The notes under the pieces were generated by a model. It was not told where the DNA came from, ran no database searches, and was given only the letters and a program-made list of their open reading frames with translations. Shown in pieces: positions 1-5,617 of a stretch of DNA of 6,830 bases. Location of the stretch: contig JAPOON010000735.1 in assembly GCA_026713405.1 (NCBI GenBank), positions 1 through 6,830 of the forward strand, read 5' to 3'. Source of the stretch: Gammaproteobacteria bacterium. Lineage in GTDB: Bacteria; Pseudomonadota; Gammaproteobacteria; Pseudomonadales; Azotimanducaceae_A. A program made the translations under genes and the position numbers. The stretch's first letter is position 1; every line of letters starts with the position of its first letter.

Positions 1-70
1 CCCTCTCCCGCGCCCACCCCCCCCCCCCGGCCGCCCACCCCCCCCTCCTCCGCCTACCCCCCCCCCCGCC
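1..70. repeat. C-run low-complexity block at window edge
   Basis: Almost pure C on the plus strand, with uninterrupted C-runs at 17-28 (12 bases), 38-45 (8 bases) and 57-67 (11 bases). Each run is preceded by a similar CGCC(C/T)A word starting near 11, 32 and 51, so the block looks like three degenerate units about 20 bases apart. The minus strand would carry three long G-runs with G-quadruplex potential. The abrupt change to ordinary coding-like sequence at about 70 suggests a contig-end sequencing or assembly artefact. A real low-complexity tract cannot be excluded. The reading frame through it should not be trusted. Confidence 0.6.
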
Positions 71-240
71 GTTCCGCGGAACCACTGGTCTCCACCCACG
101 CCGAAACCGGCGTTGCGATGCTGCCCCACATGCCGAACGCACCGGAAAACGCCAAGCTCTCATTGCGCAGCGACTGGTTGTGGTGGGCCGACAACGGCGA
201 GGACATGAACGAGCGATTCAGCGCCTGGCTGTTGCGATAG
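1..240 (+). CDS. 3' end of an unidentified protein-coding gene (partial)
   Basis: The frame with codons starting at position 1 is open from the left edge to a TAG at 238-240. From about position 70 the translation looks like real protein: after a Pro-rich stretch it runs through MLPHMPNAPENAK, then LSLRSDWLWWADNGEDMN, and ends ERFSAWLLR. This mixed composition, with acidic residues, tryptophans and a sensible C-terminus, is unlike a shadow frame. There is no start codon close enough to make this a short complete gene, so it is the tail of a gene whose body is off the left edge. I do not recognise the family. The segment before about position 70 is translated from the C-run block and may be wrong in sequence or frame. 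The gene converges on the threonine ammonia-lyase gene, leaving a 101-base gap. Confidence 0.5.
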   Translation, partial: PSPAPTPPPRPPTPPSSAYPPPRRSAEPLVSTHAETGVAMLPHMPNAPENAKLSLRSDWLWWADNGEDMNERFSAWLLR

Positions 241-250
241 GCGTTTCCAA

Positions 251-264
251 CCCGGCGCGCCGGG
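251..264. terminator. GC-only 14-bp palindrome in convergent gap (possible terminator)
   Basis: CCCGGCGCGCCGGG is a perfect palindrome and can fold as a CCGGG/CCCGG stem with a CGCG loop. It begins 11 bases after the stop of the left-hand partial gene. There is no T-run on either side, so if it ends transcription it is not a classical intrinsic terminator. Position between two converging genes is the main support. Confidence 0.3.
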
Positions 265-301
265 ACGCTGAGCGACAGGAACAACGCCGGATTTCGGGAA
301 A

Positions 302-319
302 GAGTTCGCATGCGAACTC
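302..319. terminator. Perfect 18-bp palindrome downstream of ilvA (terminator or operator candidate)
   Basis: GAGTTCGCATGCGAACTC is its own reverse complement over 18 bases. As RNA it gives a 7-bp stem with a CATG loop. It begins 22 bases beyond the stop of the minus-strand threonine ammonia-lyase gene and is followed on that strand by TTTCCC, so it may act as a weak intrinsic terminator for that gene. A perfect palindrome of this length is also the form of a dimeric regulator's operator, although its place at a gene end makes that less likely. Confidence 0.4.
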
Positions 320-341
320 GCTGCCCAACGTCGGCGGCCGT

Positions 342-1562
342 TCAACCGCCCTGTTTGGCCCCGCTCCTGAAGGTCGCCTCGTACCCCTGTTCGCGTAGCG
401 CGCCAAGCACCTGCTCCACCTGTTCCTCGCCGCGCATCTGCAGCACCAGTTCGACCACGGTCGCCCGCACCGACGATCCACCGAAGGTGCGCTGGTGCAC
501 GATGTCGACGATGTTGCTGTCCAATCGGCCGAGCACGGCCGTCAGTTCCGCCAGGGCACCCGGCACGTCGGGAATCTCCACATCCAGCCGCGCCAGCCGG
601 TGACTGCGCACCAGGCCCCGCTGCAGCACCGATGAGAGAATCATCATGTCCACGTTGCCCCCGGACAGCACCAGCACCACCTTCCTGCCCCCATACCGCC
701 CGGCATTGGCGGTCAGGGCCGCCAGCGCCGCTGCCCCGGCGCCCTCGGCCACGGTTTTTTCAATCTCCAGCAACGTGAAGATGGCCTGCTCGACGTCGGT
801 CTCGCCGACGGCGAACAGATTGTCGACATGCGCCTCGATCAGGGGCCAGGTTGACCGGCCGGGAGACTTGACGGCGATACCCTCCGCAACGGTTCCGGAC
901 GGACCGGGTTTGCTCGAGCGCCCGTGAAAGCGGTCGTGGGCGGCCGAGAACCGCTTTACCTGAACGCCCGCCACTTCCACGGAAGGCGCCGTCGACTTGA
1001 CCGCCAGCGCCACCCCGCCGATCAGCCCGCCTCCGCCCACCGGGACGATCACCGCATCGAGATCCGGTGTCTGCTCCAGGATTTCCAGGCCCACCGTTCC
1101 CTGCCCCGCGATGACCCGCTCGTCGTCGAACGGATGCACCAGTGTCAAGCCCCGCGCCTGCGCCAGGTCCTGCGTGTAGGCCAGGGTTTCGTCGAAGTTG
1201 GCTCCCTCGAGGTGCACCTCGGCGCCGAATACGCGGGTCTGTTCCACCTTGACGTTGGGCGTCGAGCGGGGCATCACGATGCATGCGGGCACGCCCAGCC
1301 GCGATCCATGGCAGGCAAGAGCCTGGGCGTGGTTCCCCGCGGACATGGCGATGACGCCGCGCCGCCTTTCGTCTTCGGACAGCATGAGCAGGCAGTTGAG
1401 TGCGCCGCGCTCCTTGAACGAGGCCGTGAACTGGTGGTTCTCGAACTTGAGATACACCTCCGCGCCGGTAATGGCCGAGAGCGTGGCGGAACGGGCGCAG
1501 GGCGTGCGCTCGATGCGGCCCGCAATCCTGTCCCTGGCGGCGTGAATGTCGGAGATTTCCAT
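342..1562 (-). CDS. ilvA: Threonine ammonia-lyase (threonine dehydratase) with C-terminal ACT domain
   Basis: A 406-residue PLP enzyme of fold type II that deaminates L-threonine to 2-oxobutanoate and ammonia in the cytoplasm. This is the first committed step of isoleucine synthesis, or a catabolic step in TdcB-type enzymes. Visible landmarks are the PLP-lysine motif TASFKERGA (Lys50), the substrate loop SAGNHAQ at 74-80, the phosphate-binding glycine loop VGGGGL at 175-180 and the SGGN element at 300-303. Residues about 323-400 (RLARLDVEIPDVPGALAEL onward) form a single ACT domain. At about 400 residues with one ACT domain, it matches the medium-length form rather than the ~510-residue E. 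coli IlvA with its long regulatory tail, so a biosynthetic versus catabolic role is not settled by sequence. The ATG start gives the expected N-terminus; no clear Shine-Dalgarno precedes it. It is divergent from the flavodoxin-like gene. Confidence 0.93.
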   Translation of the reverse strand: MEISDIHAARDRIAGRIERTPCARSATLSAITGAEVYLKFENHQFTASFKERGALNCLLMLSEDERRRGVIAMSAGNHAQALACHGSRLGVPACIVMPRSTPNVKVEQTRVFGAEVHLEGANFDETLAYTQDLAQARGLTLVHPFDDERVIAGQGTVGLEILEQTPDLDAVIVPVGGGGLIGGVALAVKSTAPSVEVAGVQVKRFSAAHDRFHGRSSKPGPSGTVAEGIAVKSPGRSTWPLIEAHVDNLFAVGETDVEQAIFTLLEIEKTVAEGAGAAALAALTANAGRYGGRKVVLVLSGGNVDMMILSSVLQRGLVRSHRLARLDVEIPDVPGALAELTAVLGRLDSNIVDIVHQRTFGGSSVRATVVELVLQMRGEEQVEQVLGALREQGYEATFRSGAKQGG

Positions 1563-1568
1563 CGGGCC

Positions 1569-1576
1569 AGTATACT
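1569..1576. promoter_or_regulatory. Palindromic TATACT element, candidate -10 for both divergent genes
   Basis: AGTATACT is an 8-base palindrome, so TATACT (5 of 6 matches to TATAAT) can be read on either strand. On the minus strand its last base lies 7 bases before the ilvA ATG, which would place transcription start at or next to the A of the start codon (1562-1563). On the plus strand it would start transcription about 50 bases before the flavodoxin-like gene. No convincing TTGACA-like -35 sits at 16-18 bases in either direction, so this rests on the -10 alone. Confidence 0.35.
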
Positions 1577-1577
1577 T

Positions 1578-1597
1578 GGCGCCTGGCCGGCGGCGCC
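1578..1597. repeat. GGCGCC inverted repeat in the divergent intergenic region
   Basis: GGCGCC occurs at 1578-1583 and again at 1592-1597, separated by 8 bases. Because the word is itself palindromic, the pair forms both a direct and an inverted repeat and can fold as a 6-bp stem. It lies between the TATACT element and the flavodoxin-like start, so it would fall in that gene's leader, or upstream of the ilvA -10. It could be a regulator-binding site, a leader hairpin, or a chance product of high GC content. Confidence 0.25.
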
Positions 1598-1633
1598 CGT
1601 TGCCGCGGCCGGCGAAACTGTCCGGGCAAACCC

Positions 1634-2095
1634 TTGAAACATCTGCTGATCGTTTACCACTCGCAATCGGAGAGCACCGAGCGCATGGCGGCCGCCGCCT
1701 ACGAGGGCGCCTGCCACGAAGACGTCTCCGGTGTCGAGGTGCGGCGGCGCCTGTGCGGCGACGCGGGCGCCGAAGACCTGCTCTGGGCCCACGGCCTGCT
1801 GCTCGGAACGCCCGAGAACTTCGGCTACATGTCCGGCGCCATGAAAGACTTTTTCGACCGCACCTTCTATGCCGTGGAAGGGAAACTGGCGCCCCTGCCC
1901 TACTCGGTATTCATCAGCGCCGGCAACGACGGCACCGGGGCACTCACCGCCGTCCGGCGCATCGCCAAGGGCTATCCGTTCATCGAAGTGCAGGAACCCG
2001 TGATCGCCAGGGGTGAACTGACCCCGAAGCACCTCGAACAATGCCGGGACCTGGGCACGGCGCTCGCGCTCGGCCTCGAGATGAGCCTTTTCTGA
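1634..2095 (+). CDS. Flavodoxin-fold FMN-binding protein (NAD(P)H:quinone reductase/flavodoxin-like family)
   Basis: A 153-residue cytoplasmic protein with the flavodoxin fold. Strand beta-1 LLIVYHS (residues 4-10) runs into the FMN phosphate loop SQSEST (10-15). The second FMN loop is GTPENFGYMSGAMKDFF (58-74), typical of flavodoxin-like NAD(P)H oxidoreductases, and a third glycine-rich loop ISAGNDGTG lies at 94-102. It probably carries FMN and transfers electrons; the partner and substrate are not identifiable. The start is TTG at 1634. It is chosen because beta-1 and the phosphate loop begin immediately after it, while the first in-frame ATG (1685) would remove both. No strong Shine-Dalgarno is visible, so expression may be low. 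It is followed after 77 bases by the selenoprotein gene on the same strand, which suggests a redox pairing, and is divergent from ilvA. Confidence 0.85.
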   Translation: MKHLLIVYHSQSESTERMAAAAYEGACHEDVSGVEVRRRLCGDAGAEDLLWAHGLLLGTPENFGYMSGAMKDFFDRTFYAVEGKLAPLPYSVFISAGNDGTGALTAVRRIAKGYPFIEVQEPVIARGELTPKHLEQCRDLGTALALGLEMSLF

Positions 2096-2107
2096 GGGCT
2101 CTGCCGG

Positions 2108-2136
2108 GTGAAATTCCGCGCGCCAGTGTCTATGCT
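2108..2136 (+). promoter_or_regulatory. Possible sigma70-type promoter for the selenoprotein gene
   Basis: GTGAAA at 2108-2113 (4 of 6 matches to TTGACA) and TATGCT at 2131-2136 (4 of 6 matches to TATAAT) are separated by exactly 17 bases. Transcription would begin near 2143, giving a leader of about 30 bases before the ATG at 2173. The match is moderate. Co-transcription from the flavodoxin-like gene is the alternative, as no strong terminator is seen between the two. Confidence 0.3.
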
Positions 2137-2172
2137 TTGCCGCTGGTCTTGCGAACGAACGCAGCGGGTAAC

Positions 2173-2394
2173 ATGAACATCTCGATCAAGTATTGCGTGC
2201 AGTGAAACTATGAACCGCAGGCGGTCAGTCTGGCTGCCCGGTTCAAGGAAGCATTCAATGCCGATACCCGCCTCATCGAAGGGGGCGGCGGCATCTTCGA
2301 TGTCAGGGTAAACGGCGAACTCGTCTATTCGAAGCACGAGACGGGCAGCTTTCCCGATGAGGCCGCTCTGTTACAGCAACTAGACAGCAGCTAG
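2173..2394 (+). CDS. selW: SelW/Rdx-family selenoprotein, UGA at codon 11 read as selenocysteine
   Basis: The frame runs ATG at 2173 to TAG at 2392-2394, 73 residues, with one internal TGA at 2203-2205. Reading TGA as Sec gives MNISIKYCVQU, placing Sec11 in a C-x-x-U motif (Cys8-Val-Gln-Sec11) after the first beta strand, where SelW/SelT/SelH (Rdx) proteins carry their redox pair. After the TGA the family pattern continues: NYEPQAVSLAARF helix, GGGGIFDVRVNG (37-48), ELVYSK (49-54) and GSFPD (58-62). The length is near that of mammalian SelW (about 87 residues) and short bacterial homologues. A bacterial SECIS-like hairpin lies directly downstream of the TGA. No in-frame ATG, GTG or TTG follows the TGA, so the conserved second part could only be made by readthrough. 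The expected role is a cytosolic thioredoxin-like thiol/selenol redox protein; the precise bacterial function is unclear. The ribosome-binding site is weak. An in-frame TTG at 2149 is a less likely start. Confidence 0.9.
2211..2245 (+). promoter_or_regulatory. Bacterial SECIS element (bSECIS) within the selenoprotein coding region
   Basis: Starting 5 bases after the TGA, the mRNA can form a long hairpin. The lower helix pairs 2211-2217 with 2239-2245 (7 Watson-Crick pairs). A two-base bulge, C2218-A2219, follows. The upper helix pairs 2220-2227 with 2231-2238 (8 pairs, two of them G-U). The apical loop is G2228-U2229-C2230. The loop begins with G and contains GU, with 22 bases between UGA and loop. 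Both fit what is known of bacterial SECIS elements, which the SelB elongation factor binds, and the loop surroundings (AGUCU) resemble the fdhF element (AGGUCU). Pairing was worked out by hand; alternative pairings such as 2217-2220 with 2234-2237 also exist. Confidence 0.8.
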
Positions 2395-2546
2395 CAGTTT
2401 TCGCCCCGGCGGCCGGCGCGCCCCGAATCCACCGATAGCATGTCCGCTTAGCGTGCAGGAGGCCCCTACCGTATACCCGCTCGGCGTTTCGGGAAACCCA
2501 TATCGGGAGTCGGGTGTTTCATTACAGCCCGTACCGCGCGCCGGCA
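2395..2546. other. Convergent intergenic region with weak hairpins
   Basis: This 152-base gap between the selenoprotein gene and the last gene of the export operon holds no credible gene. It contains a GGCGCGCC palindrome in a GC-rich stretch just after the selenoprotein stop. Further right is a GTTTC (2486-2490), GAAAC (2493-2497), GTTTC (2516-2520) arrangement. In that arrangement GAAACCC can pair with GGGTGTTTC across 2493-2520 (one bulged T), or GTTT can pair with AAAC around a CGGG loop at 2486-2497. Neither hairpin is followed by a T-run on either strand. An AGGAGG word near 2457 has no start codon at a suitable distance. Confidence 0.4.
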
Positions 2547-3710
2547 TTACTCCCCGCGCAGCGCCGTAGTAATCGGCAGCCGCGCCGCGCGAACCGCCGG
2601 AAACAGTCCGCCGAGCAAGCCAAGCGTCACGGCCCAGGCCAGCCCCGACAACAGCAATTCAGGGGTGACGGCAAAGTCGAAGGCGACCTGCGAAAAGGAG
2701 CCCTGGTTCAGCGTCGAAACCGTGAAACCGTTGAACCCGAAGTAGGCTACCGCGCCCCCGAGCAGGCCGCCCAGCACGCCCAGCCCCAGCGCCTCGATGA
2801 TCACGGAAACGACCACGGGCCCGCCGCCGAAGCCCAGGGCCCGCAAGGTTGCTATCTCGACGGTACGCGTGGATACGGCGGTATACATGGCATTGAGCGC
2901 CGCAAACACCGCTCCGACCGCCATTATCAGGGCCACCGTGTAGCCGAATCCACGTATCAGGCCGCTTATCGCGTTCGACTGGCCCCGGAAGAACTCCTCC
3001 TCGCCGATCACCTCCAGGTCGAGACGCGGATCCGCCTCCACCCGTTCGGCCAGGGCGGGGATGTCGCGCGGCGATTGCACCCGTATGCGTATGGACTGGG
3101 TGGTGCCGCCACGGCGGAATGCCGACTGGGCGACGGGCAGGTCGGCCCACAGCTCGCTTTCGTACGCCGACGCATTGGCTTCGAACAGCCCCGTGATGGT
3201 CCAGGCGCCATCGCGCAGTTCGACCGTCGCGCCGAGGTCTATACCCTGGAACTCGGCGGAGGCGCCCCGGCCGGCGATCATTTCGCGGGTACCCGGCGTG
3301 AACGGCCGGCCGGCGACAATCCTGACTTCCGGCCGGATCTCGAACCCGGTGTGCTCCACGCCCCGGACCACCAGGTTGGCGACCTGCCCACCGGATCGCT
3401 TGGGCACATCGACCACGATATAGAGTTCGGCGCTCGAGGCGTCGACGCCTTCCATGGACGAGACGATGTTTACCGCATCCTGAGCCAGGTTGCTGGTCAT
3501 CTCGCTGCCCGAGCCGCTTCTCAGGACGATGGCCCGGTCCGGTTTGCCGCCGCGCTCGAGCGCCGCCTCGAACCCGCCGGCCATGGCGAGCAGCGCGACC
3601 AGCACCCCGACCACCCCGGCAATGCCGACCACGATCACCGAAGAACTGCCGATCCGCGATGGCAGATTGCTCAGGTTCAAGACGGTGATTTCGAAAATCT
3701 GACGTAGCAT
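2547..3710 (-). CDS. ABC transporter permease, MacB/FtsX type (second permease of the operon)
   Basis: A 387-residue inner-membrane protein with the MacB/FtsX permease layout. One N-terminal membrane segment spans about residues 22-46. A large periplasmic domain follows at about 47-250 (MacB-type periplasmic core). Three C-terminal membrane segments lie at about 252-278, 298-324 and 351-373. The cytoplasmic loop RTVEIATLRALGF (282-294) is the coupling helix that contacts the ATPase, and the protein ends in the characteristic FPAVRAARLPITTALRGE. There is no ATPase domain, unlike MacB proper. It starts with ATG 15 bases after the stop of the other permease and is the last gene of the operon. 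It probably forms a heterodimer with that permease. The substrate is unknown; macrolides, lipoproteins, peptides and lipids are all handled by relatives. Confidence 0.9.
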   Translation of the reverse strand: MLRQIFEITVLNLSNLPSRIGSSSVIVVGIAGVVGVLVALLAMAGGFEAALERGGKPDRAIVLRSGSGSEMTSNLAQDAVNIVSSMEGVDASSAELYIVVDVPKRSGGQVANLVVRGVEHTGFEIRPEVRIVAGRPFTPGTREMIAGRGASAEFQGIDLGATVELRDGAWTITGLFEANASAYESELWADLPVAQSAFRRGGTTQSIRIRVQSPRDIPALAERVEADPRLDLEVIGEEEFFRGQSNAISGLIRGFGYTVALIMAVGAVFAALNAMYTAVSTRTVEIATLRALGFGGGPVVVSVIIEALGLGVLGGLLGGAVAYFGFNGFTVSTLNQGSFSQVAFDFAVTPELLLSGLAWAVTLGLLGGLFPAVRAARLPITTALRGE

Positions 3711-3725
3711 GGTCTGCGGTTTAAT

Positions 3726-4892
3726 CTAGTTCCGGTGCGAACGCAGGGCATCGACGATCGACAGGCGCCTTGCCGAAAGTGACGGCACTGCTCCGACCGC
3801 GAGGCCGAGCAGCACGGATGTACCCAGCGCCGCCGCAGCGATCGACCAGGAGACTTTGAACTCGCCGAGGAAGTCCTCCAGTTGCGGCCCGACCGCGTAC
3901 GCCACCCCGACCGCGGCCAGAACTCCCAGAATCGCGCCCAGGCTGCATAGCAGCAGCGCCTCGCCAAGCATCAGCCAGGCGACCGCCGCATCCGTGAAAC
4001 CCACGGTTTTCAGGACGGCCAGTTCCGGCACCCGCTCCCTCAACCCCTGGGCCATGGTATTGCCCGTAAGCAGCAGGATCGTGAAGAACACGGCACCCAG
4101 AATACCCGTCGTCATCAACTCGATGTCGCCGACCTGTTCCATGAACTGCCGGTTGTATTCCGCCTCGGTGGACGTCCGGGTGGGGTTCAGGGAATTCTCG
4201 AACAGGGCATCGATCGCGCTTGCAATCTCGGGCGCTCGCTCCGTGTCCGTGATGCGCACGACGAACCAGCCCACGTTTCCCTCCCCGTATTCATTGGCCT
4301 CGCTGAAAAAATCATAGTGAAACAGGAACTCGCCCGGCTGAGGCTCGTTCTCGGGGCCCCGGTAGGTGCCGACGAGATCGAACTCCCAGAGCCGGCTGCC
4401 GTCGCGCATGGCGTAGATCTGGCCCTGGAACGGCAGCTTGTCGCCGACCTTCCACCCGTATTTGTCCGCCAGTTCCGCCGGCGCAACCGCTCCGGTACGG
4501 GTGTGTGCAAAGGCATCGAGTTCGCCCGGGTCGATGATGTACTCCGGATGCAGATCGAACCAGTCCAGGGGTTGCACCGGGTATTGCGGAAAAAAGTTGC
4601 GCGGGTCCTGGTAAACGCCGCCGAACCAGTCGGCGTGGGCCGCGCTGTCTACGCCCTCGACGGACTCGATCTCGCGGAGGTACGAGACGGGCAAAGGCTC
4701 GATGATCGAGTACTTGGGCGCCACCACGAGCCGGTCGATGCCGGGCTGACTGAAGCCTCCGCCGCTGAACGCGTCCGTGGCGGTGCGCAGCAGGGCGAAC
4801 AGCAGGAAGGCCACCAATACCGAGAAGAGCGTCAGAACGGTGCGCAGTTTGCGGCGAAACAGGTTCGACCAGATGAGACCTGCCGTGCTCAT
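3726..4892 (-). CDS. ABC transporter permease, MacB/FtsX type (first permease of the operon)
   Basis: A 388-residue inner-membrane protein with the same four-segment plan as its downstream neighbour. Membrane segments lie at about 17-36, 259-281, 304-335 and 349-371, with a periplasmic domain of about 37-258 between the first and second. The coupling loop RVPELAVLKTVGFT (287-300) is clear and the C-terminus SLSARRLSIVDALRSHRN is of the usual type. Its periplasmic domain is rich in aromatic and acidic residues (for example ADWFGGVYQDPRNFF, 87-101) and differs strongly from that of the other permease, so the pair is not a recent duplication. The ATG overlaps the TGA of the ATPase gene by four bases (ATGA), indicating translational coupling. 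It is expected to pair with the second permease and with a dimer of the ATPase. Confidence 0.9.
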   Translation of the reverse strand: MSTAGLIWSNLFRRKLRTVLTLFSVLVAFLLFALLRTATDAFSGGGFSQPGIDRLVVAPKYSIIEPLPVSYLREIESVEGVDSAAHADWFGGVYQDPRNFFPQYPVQPLDWFDLHPEYIIDPGELDAFAHTRTGAVAPAELADKYGWKVGDKLPFQGQIYAMRDGSRLWEFDLVGTYRGPENEPQPGEFLFHYDFFSEANEYGEGNVGWFVVRITDTERAPEIASAIDALFENSLNPTRTSTEAEYNRQFMEQVGDIELMTTGILGAVFFTILLLTGNTMAQGLRERVPELAVLKTVGFTDAAVAWLMLGEALLLCSLGAILGVLAAVGVAYAVGPQLEDFLGEFKVSWSIAAAALGTSVLLGLAVGAVPSLSARRLSIVDALRSHRN

Positions 4893-5569
4893 GCCGCCTG
4901 CCCCGTCAACTTGCCCTTGTCCATGTACAGGGTGTGGGTCGCATGTTCGGCGGCCTTGGGGTCGTGGGTAACGACCACGATGGTCTTGCCGTGTTCTGTG
5001 TTAAGCGTCTCCAGCAACTCAAGGATCTGGTCGGCGGTCTCGCGGTCGAGATCGCCGGTGGGTTCGTCGCACAAAAGCAACGTCGGGTCCGCAACGATGG
5101 CCCGGGCAATGGCGACCCGCTGTTGCTGGCCGCCTGACAGTTCCCCTGGCTTGTGCCCGGCCCGGTCGGAGAGCCCGACGATCTCCAGGGCCGTGGCGGC
5201 GTTCCTGCGCCGCTGCCTGCGCGACAGCCGGGTCAGCAGCAGGGGCAGCTCCACGTTGCGCTGGGCAGTCAGCACGGGCAGCAGGTTGTAGAACTGGAAG
5301 ATGAAACCGACATTCCCGGACCGCCACGCGGCGAGTTGCCGGCCGCTCATGTCGTTGAGTGCCCTGCCCGCCACTTCCACGGCCCCAGCCGTTGGGTGGT
5401 CCAGCCCGCCGATCAGGTTCAGCAGGGTGGTCTTCCCCGACCCCGACGGGCCCATCAACGCCAGGAAATCGCCCTCCTCGATTTCCAGGTCGATTCCTGT
5501 CAGTACTTCGACGGTTTCCCTGCCCTTGACGAAGCTCTTCTCGACGGCACGGCAGTTCACCAATCCCAT
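4889..5569 (-). CDS. ABC transporter ATP-binding protein, LolD/MacB subfamily
   Basis: A 226-residue cytoplasmic ATPase that drives the two permeases. All nucleotide-binding motifs are present: Walker A GPSGSGKTT (40-48), Q-loop Gln92 in FQFYNLLP, signature LSGGQQQRVAIARA (144-157), Walker B LLLCDEPTGDLD (164-175) and the switch histidine in VVTHD (His202). The length and the PTGDLD and FQFYNLLP words are typical of the LolD/MacB/FtsE group. The start is set at the ATG 5569 because AGGGG lies 7 bases before it. A longer frame would begin at TTG 5617, directly abutting the adaptor stop codon, and add 16 residues that look unlike the family. The leader between adaptor stop and this ATG is 48 bases. 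The stop overlaps the permease start by four bases. Confidence 0.94.
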   Translation of the reverse strand: MGLVNCRAVEKSFVKGRETVEVLTGIDLEIEEGDFLALMGPSGSGKTTLLNLIGGLDHPTAGAVEVAGRALNDMSGRQLAAWRSGNVGFIFQFYNLLPVLTAQRNVELPLLLTRLSRRQRRRNAATALEIVGLSDRAGHKPGELSGGQQQRVAIARAIVADPTLLLCDEPTGDLDRETADQILELLETLNTEHGKTIVVVTHDPKAAEHATHTLYMDKGKLTGQAA

Positions 5570-5617
5570 ATCGCAACCCCTGCTCTTCTGGCCCTCATCG
5601 TACCGCCCGACCTCCAA

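Noticed and set aside
924..1637. Plus-strand open frame of 237 codons opposite ilvA
   Set aside because: It is a shadow of the threonine ammonia-lyase coding region, and its composition is Arg/Gly/His-heavy without motifs.
1546..2016. Plus-strand ATG-started open frame of 156 codons over the flavodoxin-like gene
   Set aside because: It has a better start codon than the TTG at 1634, but its translation is Arg/Pro-rich and lacks FMN loops. The other frame has all the flavodoxin features.
1274..2041. Minus-strand open frame of 255 codons spanning the divergent region
   Set aside because: It overlaps both ilvA and the flavodoxin-like gene in wrong frames; both of those have clear motifs.
2203..2205. 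The TGA as a nonsense mutation making the SelW-like gene a pseudogene
   Set aside because: The stop sits exactly at the family's redox Sec/Cys position, the frame is intact on both sides, and a SECIS-like hairpin follows at the right distance. A random mutation would not explain all three.
1972..2337. Minus-strand open frame of 121 codons across the selenoprotein gene
   Set aside because: It covers the ends of two plus-strand genes with strong family evidence and shows no domain of its own.
2514..3707. Long plus-strand open frame of 397 codons
   Set aside because: It is antisense to the second permease gene. Its translation is rich in Arg, Gln, Gly and His with no domain, which is typical of a GC-rich shadow frame.
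4317..5291. Plus-strand open frame of 324 codons across the permease and ATPase genes
   Set aside because: It is antisense to two well-supported genes that carry full family motifs, and has no recognisable protein features itself.
5570..5617. TTG at 5617 as the ATPase start
   Set aside because: The ATG at 5569 has an AGGGG ribosome-binding site at good spacing and gives the usual family N-terminus. The extra 16 residues look like translated leader.
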